DNA from: Pseudomonadota bacterium
GTDB taxonomy: Bacteria; Myxococcota_A; Bradymonadia; UBA4248
Length of the DNA stretch: 33,362 bases
Assembly (NCBI GenBank): GCA_017555665.1
Contig: JAFZFY010000367.1
Location: 1-33,362, forward strand
Direction: 5' to 3'
Shown: positions 15,720 through 23,886 of the stretch, in pieces
How the letters are laid out: the number at the start of each line of letters is the position of its first letter
How positions within the stretch are numbered: position 1 is the stretch's first letter
Notes under the pieces: generated by a model
Told to the model about the DNA's origin: nothing
Seen by the model: only the letters and a program-made list of their open reading frames with translations
The model's database searches: none
Position numbers and translations under genes: made by a program

Positions 15720-16694
15720 ATGTCAGGTCTAGGCAATTACGGCACAGACGAGAAGTTACTGGCAGACGCACTGACTTCTGTGCTTTCGCAAAATGATACT
15801 GGCGGCCATCCGTTTACGATCGCCCGGCCTCGTGTTTCTGGGAATAACAGCCGTCCTGAACATTCCGCTGCAGCCGCAGAGGGCGACAATGCATTCAATG
15901 CGGTGCCAGAAGATGGCGTTCCGTGCAGAAGTTGCGGTGCCATCTGCCCAAGAACGAATAAATACTGCGGATTTTGCGCGGCGTATCTCGGCAATTATGC
16001 TTCGAAAAAGCAGTTTTCAGAAGTCGAGCTGACCCCGATCTCGCTTGATATCGCGCTGATTTCCATCAATGAGGACAGCACGGACGGCGTTCGCATCCCG
16101 TTGAAATACAACGAAACGATACTTGGCCGTACCGGTGATTCTCGCTTTCCATCCGATGCGTTTCTATCGCCGAGGCATTGTCGTCTGCTCGTGGAAGGCA
16201 AGCAGCTCTTCATCGAGGATCTCGACAGCCTGAATGGCACGTTCCTTCGCCTGCGGAATGAAGTTCGCCTCTATCCCGGTGACTGTTTCCTCGCGGGGCG
16301 CGAGCTCATCCGGTTTGAACGCTTTGAACAGGTGGTTTCGAACAAGGCGCGTTCGGTCGATGGCACACGGTATATGGGATCGCCTTCAAGTGGCGGTGAT
16401 TTCAAGCTCGTCCAGATCGGTGTCGGGAATATCACGCAGAATATCTACTGCCTTTCTGAGGCTGGCGCATCCTTCGGACGCGAAAACGGCGATATCATCT
16501 TCAACCGGGATCGCTTCATGAGCGGCAGGCACGCCCAGATCTATCCGCGCGAAGACGGGAATTATTACCTCGCGGATCTGAATTCCTCGAACGGGACGTG
16601 GCTCAAACTCAACGGAAAGACGCTCCTCACGCATGGCGATCTGCTCTTCCTCGGGCAACAGCTCTTCCGCGTTGAATCGCCAGACATCCTCTAG
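15720..16694 (+). CDS. Protein with zinc ribbon and two FHA domains
   Basis: 324 aa from the ATG at 15720, preceded by AAGGA; an in-frame ATG at 15672 lies inside the putative RNA. After a polar N-terminus, a double-CxxC zinc ribbon is seen at Cys69, Cys72, Cys83 and Cys86 (PCRSCG...YCGFC). FHA domain 1 (about 123-200) has ILGR, SPRHC and DLDSLNGTFL. FHA domain 2 (about 235-320) has SFGRENGDII, MSGRHAQI and DLNSSNGTWL. FHA domains bind phosphothreonine peptides, so the protein is probably an adaptor for Ser/Thr kinase signalling, common in Myxococcota. Both domains retain the GR, S..H and NG residues that make phosphopeptide binding likely. The gene is followed by its own terminator and then lepB. 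Confidence 0.9.
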   Translation: MSGLGNYGTDEKLLADALTSVLSQNDTGGHPFTIARPRVSGNNSRPEHSAAAAEGDNAFNAVPEDGVPCRSCGAICPRTNKYCGFCAAYLGNYASKKQFSEVELTPISLDIALISINEDSTDGVRIPLKYNETILGRTGDSRFPSDAFLSPRHCRLLVEGKQLFIEDLDSLNGTFLRLRNEVRLYPGDCFLAGRELIRFERFEQVVSNKARSVDGTRYMGSPSSGGDFKLVQIGVGNITQNIYCLSEAGASFGRENGDIIFNRDRFMSGRHAQIYPREDGNYYLADLNSSNGTWLKLNGKTLLTHGDLLFLGQQLFRVESPDIL

Positions 16695-16705
16695 TGACAT
16701 GGTGG

Positions 16706-16733
16706 CCCGGCTCAAATGCCGGGTCTGTTTTTT
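16706..16733 (+). terminator. Terminator between the FHA gene and lepB
   Basis: CCCGGC-TCAAAT-GCCGGG followed, after TCTG, by six T. It ends directly before ATGGAGC, so its RNA would overlap the lepB translation start region. Confidence 0.65.
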
Positions 16734-16745
16734 ATGGAGCGCCAC

Positions 16746-17891
16746 GTGGCTCAGGATACTTCCACTCATTCTTCCAAGGAAGATACGGCTTCTTCGGAAA
16801 AGTCTGATCCCGAAAAGACTATGGATAACGGCACACAGGAGCCTAAGACAGGCATGGAGCCTCAGAAGGATCACGCATCTGAGCGCGCGCAGGATGATTC
16901 GTCAAAACGCAAGGATGAAAAGCCTGAACCGCAGCCGATTACGGATCCCAAAAACGAAGAAAAGCTGAGGAAAGAAGCCAAGAAGACCCTCGGCGAAGCT
17001 GCCGTGCTTTTCAAAAGGGCGCAGAAGCAGCTTGCGGCTGACCGACAGAAAGAGGTCAAGGAAGCCATCAGTGACCTGGAAAAGGCGCTGAAAGATTCAG
17101 AACATTCCTGTCAGCCGGCGCTGACCTCGCTGCAGGAAGTGATCAACAAGCGGCTGGCATTCGCGCGCAAATCGAGCATCCAGGAGGTCTTTGAAAGCCT
17201 GCTCATCGCGCTTGCGGTCGCGCTTGTCCTGCGCACATTCTTTGTCGAGCCGTTCAAGATCCCCACGCGTTCGATGGTGCCCACGCTGCTTGAAGGCGAT
17301 CAGCTCTTTGTCACAAAGCTCAGTTACGGCATCCGGCTGCCTTTTTTGAACAAGTATGTCGCGCATTTCTCTGCACCTGAACGCGGCGATGTCGTCGTGT
17401 TCGCTTTCCCGCGTGAGGAGGCGGCAGCCTATCTCTCGATGACGAATTCCGGCTGCATGCAGGCGGAATCGCTCACGGAAGACAAGGATTATATCAAGCG
17501 CATCATTGGCATCGAAGGCGACACGGTTGAAGTCATCAACCAGACGGTGCATGTCAACGGCACGCCGATCGCCTCGCATCCCATTTATGAGCGGATCGTG
17601 TCCGATTACATCTATCTGACAGATCGCCGTCTCGAATCCTGGAATCGGACGATGCACGGCAATCACTCGTTCCTCACGATCACGCATGAGCTTCCGGCCA
17701 ATCATTTCGGGCCTATCAAGGTCGCGCCCGGTCACGTCTTTGTGATGGGCGATAACCGCGATAACTCTGCCGACTCGCGTTGCTGGGGACAGGTTCCGAT
17801 CGATAACATCAAGGGGCGCGCGCAGATCATCTGGTGGTCTGGCGGTCATGTCGGGCTTCGCACCGAGCGCATGTTTACGAAGATCGATTAG
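16746..17891 (+). CDS. lepB: Signal peptidase I with long hydrophilic N-terminal extension
   Basis: 381 aa from a GTG at 16746, chosen because GGAG lies seven bases upstream; ATG at 16734 has no ribosome site. The enzyme cleaves signal peptides on the outer face of the inner membrane using a Ser/Lys dyad. Residues 1-145 are highly charged and may form a coiled coil. One transmembrane segment follows (about 149-166, LLIALAVALVLRTFFV). Box B is IPTRSMVPTLLEGD with catalytic Ser176. DYIKRIIGIEGD carries the general base Lys251. Box E is MGDNRDNSADSRCWG. The unusual points are Arg in place of the common Gly/Ser before the catalytic Ser (PTRSM), and the ~145-residue cytoplasmic N-terminal region, much longer than in most LepB proteins. 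Confidence 0.93.
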   Translation: MAQDTSTHSSKEDTASSEKSDPEKTMDNGTQEPKTGMEPQKDHASERAQDDSSKRKDEKPEPQPITDPKNEEKLRKEAKKTLGEAAVLFKRAQKQLAADRQKEVKEAISDLEKALKDSEHSCQPALTSLQEVINKRLAFARKSSIQEVFESLLIALAVALVLRTFFVEPFKIPTRSMVPTLLEGDQLFVTKLSYGIRLPFLNKYVAHFSAPERGDVVVFAFPREEAAAYLSMTNSGCMQAESLTEDKDYIKRIIGIEGDTVEVINQTVHVNGTPIASHPIYERIVSDYIYLTDRRLESWNRTMHGNHSFLTITHELPANHFGPIKVAPGHVFVMGDNRDNSADSRCWGQVPIDNIKGRAQIIWWSGGHVGLRTERMFTKID

Positions 17892-17900
17892 TGGATCTCT

Positions 17901-17967
17901 CCCTCGCCCGCTGCTTTGCGGGCATCCCCTCTCCATTCTGGCGAGGGGGCAATGGTCTCATTTTTTT
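17901..17967 (+). terminator. Hairpin region after lepB, possible terminator
   Basis: Two alternative pairings are visible: GCCCGC/GCGGGC (17906-17923) and CCCTCGCC/GGCGAGGG (17901-17947). A run of seven T follows at 17961-17967. The T-run is not directly adjacent to either stem, so termination is uncertain. Confidence 0.35.
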
Positions 17968-18010
17968 AGGGTCAGCACAATCGCTTGTGACGGATTCGCA
18001 TGCACGGCGT

Positions 18011-18385
18011 TTATTCGCCCGAGGGCGGCTCGTAATCGAGTTTGTTGGCTTCTTCGCGGCCGTACACGTAATCGGGGGCGATATAACAGAAGCTGTGCGT
18101 GTCTGGGATGTCGGATCGGCACGAATAGCCGCTGCGGCAGTCCTTGGCGTTCTTGCATTTCAGCATGCAGTAGCTGATCGCGTTGGTAAAGAAAACGCAC
18201 ACGGCTTCTTCGGGGCATTCCTCGTCCGATTCGCAGTTCGATGCCAGGCAGTAACCTCCCGGGGAGTCCGTGTCGCAAACCGTTCCCTGGGGGCAGTCAT
18301 TTGATGTGGTGCATTTGTCGCCGACAGCAGCCTCGCATCCCATAAGGAACAGCGCCGATACGGCGATCGCGATGTATTTGTTCAT
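18011..18385 (-). CDS. Small cysteine-rich lipoprotein
   Basis: 124 aa. It has a signal peptide with lipobox LMGC (Cys17) and a GTGAGGCC ribosome site. The mature part has twelve further Cys in patterns such as CTTSNDCPQGTVCDT and CESDEECPEEAVC, which resemble the 'C-x(4)-DC-x(5)-C' motifs repeated in Myxococcota surface proteins (for example proteins with 'CxSDxDCxxGxxC' repeats). Probable location is the periplasmic side of the inner or outer membrane, with three or more disulfides. No function can be assigned. It lies 72 bp downstream of the UbiB-family gene on the same strand. Confidence 0.85.
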   Translation of the reverse strand: MNKYIAIAVSALFLMGCEAAVGDKCTTSNDCPQGTVCDTDSPGGYCLASNCESDEECPEEAVCVFFTNAISYCMLKCKNAKDCRSGYSCRSDIPDTHSFCYIAPDYVYGREEANKLDYEPPSGE

Positions 18386-18457
18386 TCAGGCCTCACAGTA
18401 ATGGCAATACAGCCGCGACCTAGATAATCCAGAAAGCAATCGAGTGCAAGCGTGACA

Positions 18458-20194
18458 TTAAAACCAGTTCTTCCGGCGTTTGAACCCCGACAGGATCGGA
18501 TCGATGCGGATTTTTGAGCGCGTGGCGCGTGTGCGCGCATGGATCACGAACAGGCAGGCGATCCAGAGCAGGCAGGCGATGAGCATGCACCAGATCAGGA
18601 CGCGGTGCGTGGGCGCGCAGATGATCACGGCGAGGGTGAGCGCCGCGAGCATGACGGATACCGACAGGCAGAGCGACGCTGTGCCGATGGCATCGACAAG
18701 GGGGGCGGTCGTCCGTTCCGGAAGCCGGACTGCCATGCCGTCATGCTCGATATCCTGCATGAATTGCGCGAAATGCGACGGCACGCCACGGCCGAGTTCA
18801 GCCAGGCCTACGCCTGCCTGACAGGCCAGCTTGACGAGGTTTTCCTGACCGAATTTATCTGCAAACAGACGCTTTGAGAACTGCGCCACGGTCCGTGTCA
18901 CGTCGAGTTGCGGATCAAGATACTGGATGATGCCCTCCAGGTTGATGACCGCCCTGACCGCGCATGTAAACTCGCTGGGGATGCGTATCGCGAACTTTTG
19001 GCCTGCCGCGATAAAGTCGTTTGCGAACGCCGCGACATCGATCTTTTGTAACGAGGAAAGGTAGTATTTCTGAAGGATGGCAGCGATCTCGGCTTCCAGG
19101 TCGGCCAGTACCACGCGCTTTGTGGGGCGCCCGAGGGAGAGCAGAATGCGCGCGATCGCCGCGCAGTCACCCATATCGACGGCAAGGATAAGGTGCGTGA
19201 ATTCGTCGCGCTGGCGCGGCGTGAATGTGCCGATCAGCCCGAAATCGAGCAGCCCGATGCGGTGATCTGGGGTCGCGAAGACATTTCCGGGATGCGGATC
19301 GCCGTGGAACACGCCGTCTTGGAACACCATCTGGAATGCGATGTCGAGGATCGCCTGCGCCATCTTGACCGCCTGCGGGGTGCCCGGCGTCTCGGAGGTG
19401 ATCTTCGTGCCCGCGATCTTGCGCATGACTAGGATGTTCGAGTGGGACAGTTCCGGGTACGTCTTCGGGAATACGAGCATCTCCTTGTCTGCATAACGTT
19501 CGGCAAAATACTCGATATTTGCGCGCTCATGGCAGAAATCGAGTTCTGAGATGATCGACCGCTCGAACTCTCGGATCAGCCCGGGGAGGTCAAAATAGGC
19601 GATTTCTTCGATATGTTTGTCGAGTGTGCGGGCGATCAGGTTGAGGATGTCGATGTCGCTTCGGATCAGCGGCAGCAGGCCCGGGCGCTGGATCTTGAGC
19701 ACGACTTCGGTGCCGTCGGTGAGCTTTGCTGCATGTGCCTGTGCGATGGATGCGGAGCCGAGCGGCTTGGGATCGACTTCGCTGAAATACGCGTGATAAT
19801 CGCCATAAGTCTCGTTCAGGATCGCCTCGACGGTCTCGAAATCCATCTGTGGCGATGCGTCCTGCAGCTTTTCCAGTTCGGCGATGATGTCTTTGGGCAG
19901 CAGGTCGTAACGCGTCGAGAGCATCTGTCCAAATTTGATATATGTGGTGCCCAGGGCTTCGATCGCGCCGCGAATCTTGACGGCCAGTGTGTCGGGGGTG
20001 TCGCGCCGCATCTCTTCCAGAAGTGCCTCGGAGGAGACCTGCTGGATGCCGGCACCGCCGCTGACCGCCTTCACGAGGTTGCCGAAACCGAATTTGCGCA
20101 AGATATTTGCAATCGTGGCAAACCGTTGCACGTCGTGAATGACGACGCCGAACATCGATATGGATTCGCGCTTTTTGGGGATATTTGCGGACAT
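18458..20194 (-). CDS. UbiB/ABC1/ADCK-family atypical kinase
   Basis: 578 aa. ABC1-family signatures are present: AIEALGTTYIKFGQMLSTR with the KxGQ motif (residues 87-90), the Ala-rich loop LGSASIAQAHAA that replaces the glycine loop of protein kinases, VVLKIQRPG with the conserved Lys, FHGDPHPGNVFATPD, and LLDFGLIG (the kinase DFG). The C-terminus carries hydrophobic segments (TASLCLSVSVMLAALTLAVIICA and VLIWCMLIACLLWIACLFVI), probably two membrane helices. These proteins assist ubiquinone biosynthesis or lipid homeostasis in the inner membrane, but no other ubi gene is seen here, so ubiB as a specific name is not used. The ATG has AAGG nine bases upstream. Confidence 0.93.
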   Translation of the reverse strand: MSANIPKKRESISMFGVVIHDVQRFATIANILRKFGFGNLVKAVSGGAGIQQVSSEALLEEMRRDTPDTLAVKIRGAIEALGTTYIKFGQMLSTRYDLLPKDIIAELEKLQDASPQMDFETVEAILNETYGDYHAYFSEVDPKPLGSASIAQAHAAKLTDGTEVVLKIQRPGLLPLIRSDIDILNLIARTLDKHIEEIAYFDLPGLIREFERSIISELDFCHERANIEYFAERYADKEMLVFPKTYPELSHSNILVMRKIAGTKITSETPGTPQAVKMAQAILDIAFQMVFQDGVFHGDPHPGNVFATPDHRIGLLDFGLIGTFTPRQRDEFTHLILAVDMGDCAAIARILLSLGRPTKRVVLADLEAEIAAILQKYYLSSLQKIDVAAFANDFIAAGQKFAIRIPSEFTCAVRAVINLEGIIQYLDPQLDVTRTVAQFSKRLFADKFGQENLVKLACQAGVGLAELGRGVPSHFAQFMQDIEHDGMAVRLPERTTAPLVDAIGTASLCLSVSVMLAALTLAVIICAPTHRVLIWCMLIACLLWIACLFVIHARTRATRSKIRIDPILSGFKRRKNWF

Positions 20195-20220
20195 ATTCTC
20201 AGCCTTGTTGTCATTTGGGC

Positions 20221-20247
20221 GTGCCTATGCCTGACGGCATACGGCAC
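20221..20247 (-). repeat. Bulged-G hairpin element, copy 8
   Basis: GTGCCTATGCC pairs with GGCATACGGCAC across TGAC. The unpaired base is on the right arm, so the orientation is reversed. Confidence 0.8.
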
Positions 20248-20252
20248 GTGTC

Positions 20253-20283
20253 GCGCGCCTATGCCTGACGGCATACGGCGCGC
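20253..20283 (-). repeat. Bulged-G hairpin element, copy 9
   Basis: GCGCGCCTATGCC pairs with GGCATACGGCGCGC across TGAC. The core matches copy 8, six bases away, so this is a tandem pair in the same orientation. Confidence 0.8.
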
Positions 20284-20417
20284 GTGGCGCATCTAGTTTA
20301 CACCGTCTGGGCGTGCGCGCATTCTTTTGGGCTTTGGATGGCTCAAGCCTGTGAGGGATTCGCGTGATATGTGTCGCGAAGCGCATGGCCGTGGGGAAAG
20401 GGATCGTCGAGGGGGTA

Positions 20418-20475
20418 GCGGCGTATGCGCGTAGACCGGTAGAGACGCGTCTCTATCGGTCGAGCACATAGCCGC
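20418..20475 (+). repeat. Composite bulged-G hairpin, copy 10
   Basis: The outer arms GCGGCGTATG and CATAGCCGC show the family pattern. The loop is replaced by a second long inverted repeat (20435-20460, ACCGGTAGAGACG against CGTCTCTATCGGT), as if one hairpin had expanded or been inserted into. Confidence 0.6.
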
Positions 20476-20621
20476 GCAGGGGGAGGCTTCCCCCTGCCCC
20501 AAAAACAAGCGTGACGTAGAGGATTCAGGCATTTGAGCGCAACACGGTGCACGTTTTGGGGCAGATCTGCGCGAGGATCACGGCTCCGGTCGCGTGTTTG
20601 TGTCGATGCAGGAGGCAGGGG

Positions 20622-21266
20622 TTACAGGGAAAGATCCGTGACTTCGAGATCGACATCGCTTCCGGAGTCTTTGTCGTAATGCAGCGCGCCGGGGCGACGT
20701 ACACGGATCGTCTTCATGCCGAGTTCGCGCGCGCCTGCAAAATCTTTTGCCGGGTTGTCGCCGAGATAGACGCATCGCTCGTAGGGCGTGTTGAGTGCCA
20801 TAGATACGAGCTGATACGGCGCGGCTTTGGGCTTGGAAATGCCGAATTCTTGGGTGAATATCGGGCATTCGATCCACGGCAAAAGGCCGAGCGCGATGAA
20901 TTTTCGGCGTTGTGAGATCAGGGGGCCGTCCGTGATCACTGCGGTTCGTGCGCGAAGGTTTGTGAGGAGTTCGCGGGCATCCGGGCAGAGCGAGATCTGA
21001 GGGACATGGGCGCGATAGATCCCGACGAGCTGTGGGATATCGAAGGATGCGCCGACTTCCGGAAATGCCGCGAGCGCGCGGTTGAATGTATCGCCCCGCA
21101 CGCCCGATTCAAACATCGCCCAGCATATCTCGCCAAACTGCGGGCAGGACACGGCTTGGCCGATGGCGCGGAACCCCGAACGCACATACTCGCGTTCAAG
21201 ATAAAGCGTGTCGTCGATATCGAAGATAAATGCGCTGATCTTATGGGATTCGATAAAGGCTTTCAT
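20622..21266 (-). CDS. HAD-superfamily hydrolase
   Basis: 214 aa. HAD motif I is FDIDDTLY (nucleophile Asp16, acid/base Asp18), motif II is VITDG (residues 110-114), the motif III Lys lies in GISKPKAAPY, and motif IV is YLGDNPAKDFAGAR. The helical cap between motifs I and II (about residues 25-100) places it with subfamily I phosphatases such as phosphoglycolate-phosphatase or YjjG-type enzymes. The DDT form of motif I is common in these. The substrate is unknown. It starts six bases after the galT stop, so the two are co-transcribed, and a sugar-phosphate substrate is possible but unproven. Confidence 0.85.
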   Translation of the reverse strand: MKAFIESHKISAFIFDIDDTLYLEREYVRSGFRAIGQAVSCPQFGEICWAMFESGVRGDTFNRALAAFPEVGASFDIPQLVGIYRAHVPQISLCPDARELLTNLRARTAVITDGPLISQRRKFIALGLLPWIECPIFTQEFGISKPKAAPYQLVSMALNTPYERCVYLGDNPAKDFAGARELGMKTIRVRRPGALHYDKDSGSDVDLEVTDLSL

Positions 21267-21272
21267 GGGGGA

Positions 21273-22283
21273 TCATCCGAGTTGCTTGAGCGTGTCGATG
21301 ACATTTCGCAGTTCGAGGGCGTTGTGTTCGGGCAGCGAGCTGTTGATGTAGATGTTTGAGCCGATCTCGAATCCGGCGGTTTTGCTCAGTCGAGGGATGA
21401 TCGACATGTACCAGTGGTAGGCGTGATCGGGGCAATCGGTGGGGGCGCTGCGGATGACGAAGTTGAAATCCGGATGATTGAGGAGCTTTTCCTGAGATTT
21501 GAGCACGTAGTAGAGGATATTGGCGAGGTCTGGGATCTGCGCGTCATCCATGCTGCCGAAGTGCGCGTGATGCGTTTTGGGGAATATCCAGGTGTGGAAA
21601 CTGGAAAGGGCGGCGTAGGGCAGGAAGGAGATGAAGTGTTCGTTTTCGTAGATGACGCGTAAATTTTGCGAGCGTTCGCGTTCGAGCATGTCGCACATGA
21701 GGCATCGGCTGTGCTCGCAGAGGTATCGCTTTGTGACTTCGAGGCGTGTCTGGATCTGTCCGGAAATGAGCGGTGTCGCGATGAGCTGTGAATGCGGGTG
21801 TGCGAGGGATGAGCCTGCTTTTTCGCCGTTATTCTTGAAGATGATGATGTGGCGGACGCGCGGATCGCGTTCGACGGCGCGGTATCGCGCCAGGTATGTG
21901 GCGAGCACGGTCTCGATGTCGCAGAAAGGGAGATCCGTGATACGGCGGTTGTGATACGGCGAGTCGATGATGACTTCGTGTATGCCGAAGCCGTTGATAT
22001 GCGTCTGGAAGAAATCGCCATCCTGATCGGGCTGTATGTCTTCGGAGAGCGCCGGGAATTTATTTTTGATGACACGGGTCTGCCAGATGCCGCGATTGCC
22101 GGGGGTTCGCGCGACCTCAAGGCTCGTCATGTGTTCGTTTCCGGGACAGAATGGGCAGGTGGGATCGAGGGGGGGTAGCTCCGCCTGTGGCTGTGTGACG
22201 GCAAAAGCCATCGGACGTTTGGCGCGTTCGGTGGCGATGATGACCCATTCCTGGGTGAGAACATTGAAGCGAAATTCGGGCAT
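21273..22283 (-). CDS. galT: Galactose-1-phosphate uridylyltransferase
   Basis: 336 aa, close to the usual ~345. It belongs to the HIT superfamily. Zinc ligands are visible as CPFCPGNE (Cys43, Cys46). The active-site region GEKAGSSLAHPHSQLIATP gives HPHxQ (His162, His164, Gln166), with the central His forming the uridylyl intermediate. The later motif HAYHWYMSIIPRL is conserved in GalT. The reaction is UDP-glucose + galactose-1-phosphate to glucose-1-phosphate + UDP-galactose (Leloir pathway). No galK or galE lies nearby. It could also act on other hexose-1-phosphates, as some relatives do. GAGAGG precedes the ATG, and the gene lies 21 bp after rluD. Confidence 0.92.
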   Translation of the reverse strand: MPEFRFNVLTQEWVIIATERAKRPMAFAVTQPQAELPPLDPTCPFCPGNEHMTSLEVARTPGNRGIWQTRVIKNKFPALSEDIQPDQDGDFFQTHINGFGIHEVIIDSPYHNRRITDLPFCDIETVLATYLARYRAVERDPRVRHIIIFKNNGEKAGSSLAHPHSQLIATPLISGQIQTRLEVTKRYLCEHSRCLMCDMLERERSQNLRVIYENEHFISFLPYAALSSFHTWIFPKTHHAHFGSMDDAQIPDLANILYYVLKSQEKLLNHPDFNFVIRSAPTDCPDHAYHWYMSIIPRLSKTAGFEIGSNIYINSSLPEHNALELRNVIDTLKQLG

Positions 22284-22304
22284 AAGACCTCTCCATGACG
22301 CATG

Positions 22305-23246
22305 TCAGCGGTGGTCATCATGAGAAAAAGCGAGCCCCAGGGTGTGCATGGCTGCTAAAAAATCTTGGGGGAACGGCGATTCAAACGCGCAGGGTTCATG
22401 CGTGACCGGATGCGCAAAAGCCAGGCGTTGCGCGTGCAGTGCGAGCCGTTCGATGGCCTTGTGGTGCGCGATCTTTGGGGGGGCATAGAGCGGATCGCCG
22501 AGTATCGGCGCGTTGTGATCGCTCAGATGCACGCGCACCTGATGCGTGCGTCCGGTTTCGAGCAGGCATGTGACGAGAATGAACCCCGAGGGCGTTCGCG
22601 TGGAAACGCGATAATTGGTGATGGCGCGTTTGGGTGCATCAAATTTCGAGGAATACTTGACGCGCTGTGTCGGGTGTCTGCCGTAAGGCGTATCGAAACG
22701 GCCGGAATCAGGCAACTTGGGGCCGTAACAGATTGCCCAGTATTGTCGGTGTACGTCGTGTGCGGCAAACATGCGCACGAGTGTTTCGTAAGCGGTCTGC
22801 GATCTGGCGACGACGAGCAGGCCGCTCGTGGCGCTGTCGATGCGGTGGACGATGCCGGGTCTGTCCGGTTCTCCGACGGACGCGAGCTCGGGGTACGCGG
22901 CGAGGAGGCCGTTGATGAGCGTGCCGGAGAGATTGCCGGCGCCGGGGTGCACGACAAGGCCCGATGGTTTGTCGATGACAAGGATGTGCGGATCCTCGTA
23001 GACGACGCGGTATGCGATGCCTGTTTCTGGGCGTGGTGCGCCTGTTTCGGGCATTTGAGGGGCATTCCATTGGACGGTATCGCCTGGGTTGAGCTTGCGT
23101 CCGGCTTTTGTACACGGCGAGCCGTTGACAGCAACCTCGCCGGATTCGATCGCGCGTTTGATCTGTGATCGAGACGATTCGGGGGTTTCGGAAGCCAAGA
23201 ATGCATCGAGGCGCATGCCGTCACACTGTACGCGGATTTCAGACAT
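22305..23246 (-). CDS. rluD: RluA-family 23S rRNA pseudouridine synthase (RluD-like)
   Basis: 313 aa. An N-terminal S4 RNA-binding domain (RLDAFLASETPESSRSQIKRAI, then VAVNG) is followed by the pseudouridine-synthase domain with IDKPSGLVVHPG and the catalytic signature GIVHRIDSATSGLLVVA, with Asp137 as nucleophile. The GRTHQVRVHL motif is also present. S4 plus this order is typical of RluD, which modifies helix 69 of 23S rRNA, but RluC/RluA relatives cannot be excluded. It starts 8 bp inside the tmk 3' end, indicating translational coupling. AGGAAG precedes the ATG. Confidence 0.9.
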   Translation of the reverse strand: MSEIRVQCDGMRLDAFLASETPESSRSQIKRAIESGEVAVNGSPCTKAGRKLNPGDTVQWNAPQMPETGAPRPETGIAYRVVYEDPHILVIDKPSGLVVHPGAGNLSGTLINGLLAAYPELASVGEPDRPGIVHRIDSATSGLLVVARSQTAYETLVRMFAAHDVHRQYWAICYGPKLPDSGRFDTPYGRHPTQRVKYSSKFDAPKRAITNYRVSTRTPSGFILVTCLLETGRTHQVRVHLSDHNAPILGDPLYAPPKIAHHKAIERLALHAQRLAFAHPVTHEPCAFESPFPQDFLAAMHTLGLAFSHDDHR

Positions 23247-23886
23247 GAGCTTCCTGTGGTTTGAGGATATCGTCTAATGCGGCATAGAGGCTTGCAGTGA
23301 CGGTCTCAGGGGCTTGTGAGGCATCGACGATCACGGCTTGCGGATGGTCTTTGACCAGGCGGTCGAAGGCATCCGAAACATCTTGAAGCGTCTGCTTTTT
23401 TTCGAAGGGATCGAGCGCATCACGGCCGGCCTGCATGCGCGCAAGCGCGGTGTCGACATCTATTTTGAGGTAGATGAGGATGTCCGCTTCTGGGGCGTAA
23501 AGGCGGTTCTGTTCGGCGATATCATCCTGCAGGGCGATGCGTTCAGCCTCGGAACCCGTCTTGAGCGCGTCGCGTCGCGTGCCCTGATAGGCGATGGAGC
23601 TGTAGAAGTATCGGTCGGTGATGACGACTTCGCCGCGATCCAGTGCGGGCAGGATGCAGGTGACGAGATGCTCCTTGCGGTCATCGACAAAGAGATCGCG
23701 TTCTGTGCGCGGATCGAGGCGTGTGGTCGCGGCGCGTATGCGCTGCCCGAACGGGCCTTTTGTCGGCTCTGCCGTGAGGCAGACGGTGTAGCCTTTGGAT
23801 TCGAAATAGGCTGCAATCTTGGGGATCTGAGTTGATTTTCCGGCGCCATCGATGCCTTCGACGGCGATGAGATAATTTTTTTTCAT
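23239..23886 (-). CDS. tmk: Thymidylate kinase
   Basis: 215 aa, normal length. The P-loop is GIDGAGKST (residues 11-19). The DRYFYSSIAYQG segment carries the conserved DR(Y/F)xxSxxAYQ motif that binds dTMP, and EPTKGPFGQ is present near the N-terminus. It converts dTMP to dTDP with ATP. It overlaps murD by 4 bp (ATGA) and rluD by 8 bp. Confidence 0.96.
   Translation of the reverse strand: MKKNYLIAVEGIDGAGKSTQIPKIAAYFESKGYTVCLTAEPTKGPFGQRIRAATTRLDPRTERDLFVDDRKEHLVTCILPALDRGEVVITDRYFYSSIAYQGTRRDALKTGSEAERIALQDDIAEQNRLYAPEADILIYLKIDVDTALARMQAGRDALDPFEKKQTLQDVSDAFDRLVKDHPQAVIVDASQAPETVTASLYAALDDILKPQEAHV

Larger units (their letters stand above)
20195..20621. other. Intergenic region with three hairpin elements
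   Basis: No gene is supported. It contains bulged-G hairpins at 20221-20247, 20253-20283 and a composite one at 20418-20475. The remaining stretch shows no further clear structure and no obvious promoter for the minus-strand UbiB-family gene. Confidence 0.5.
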
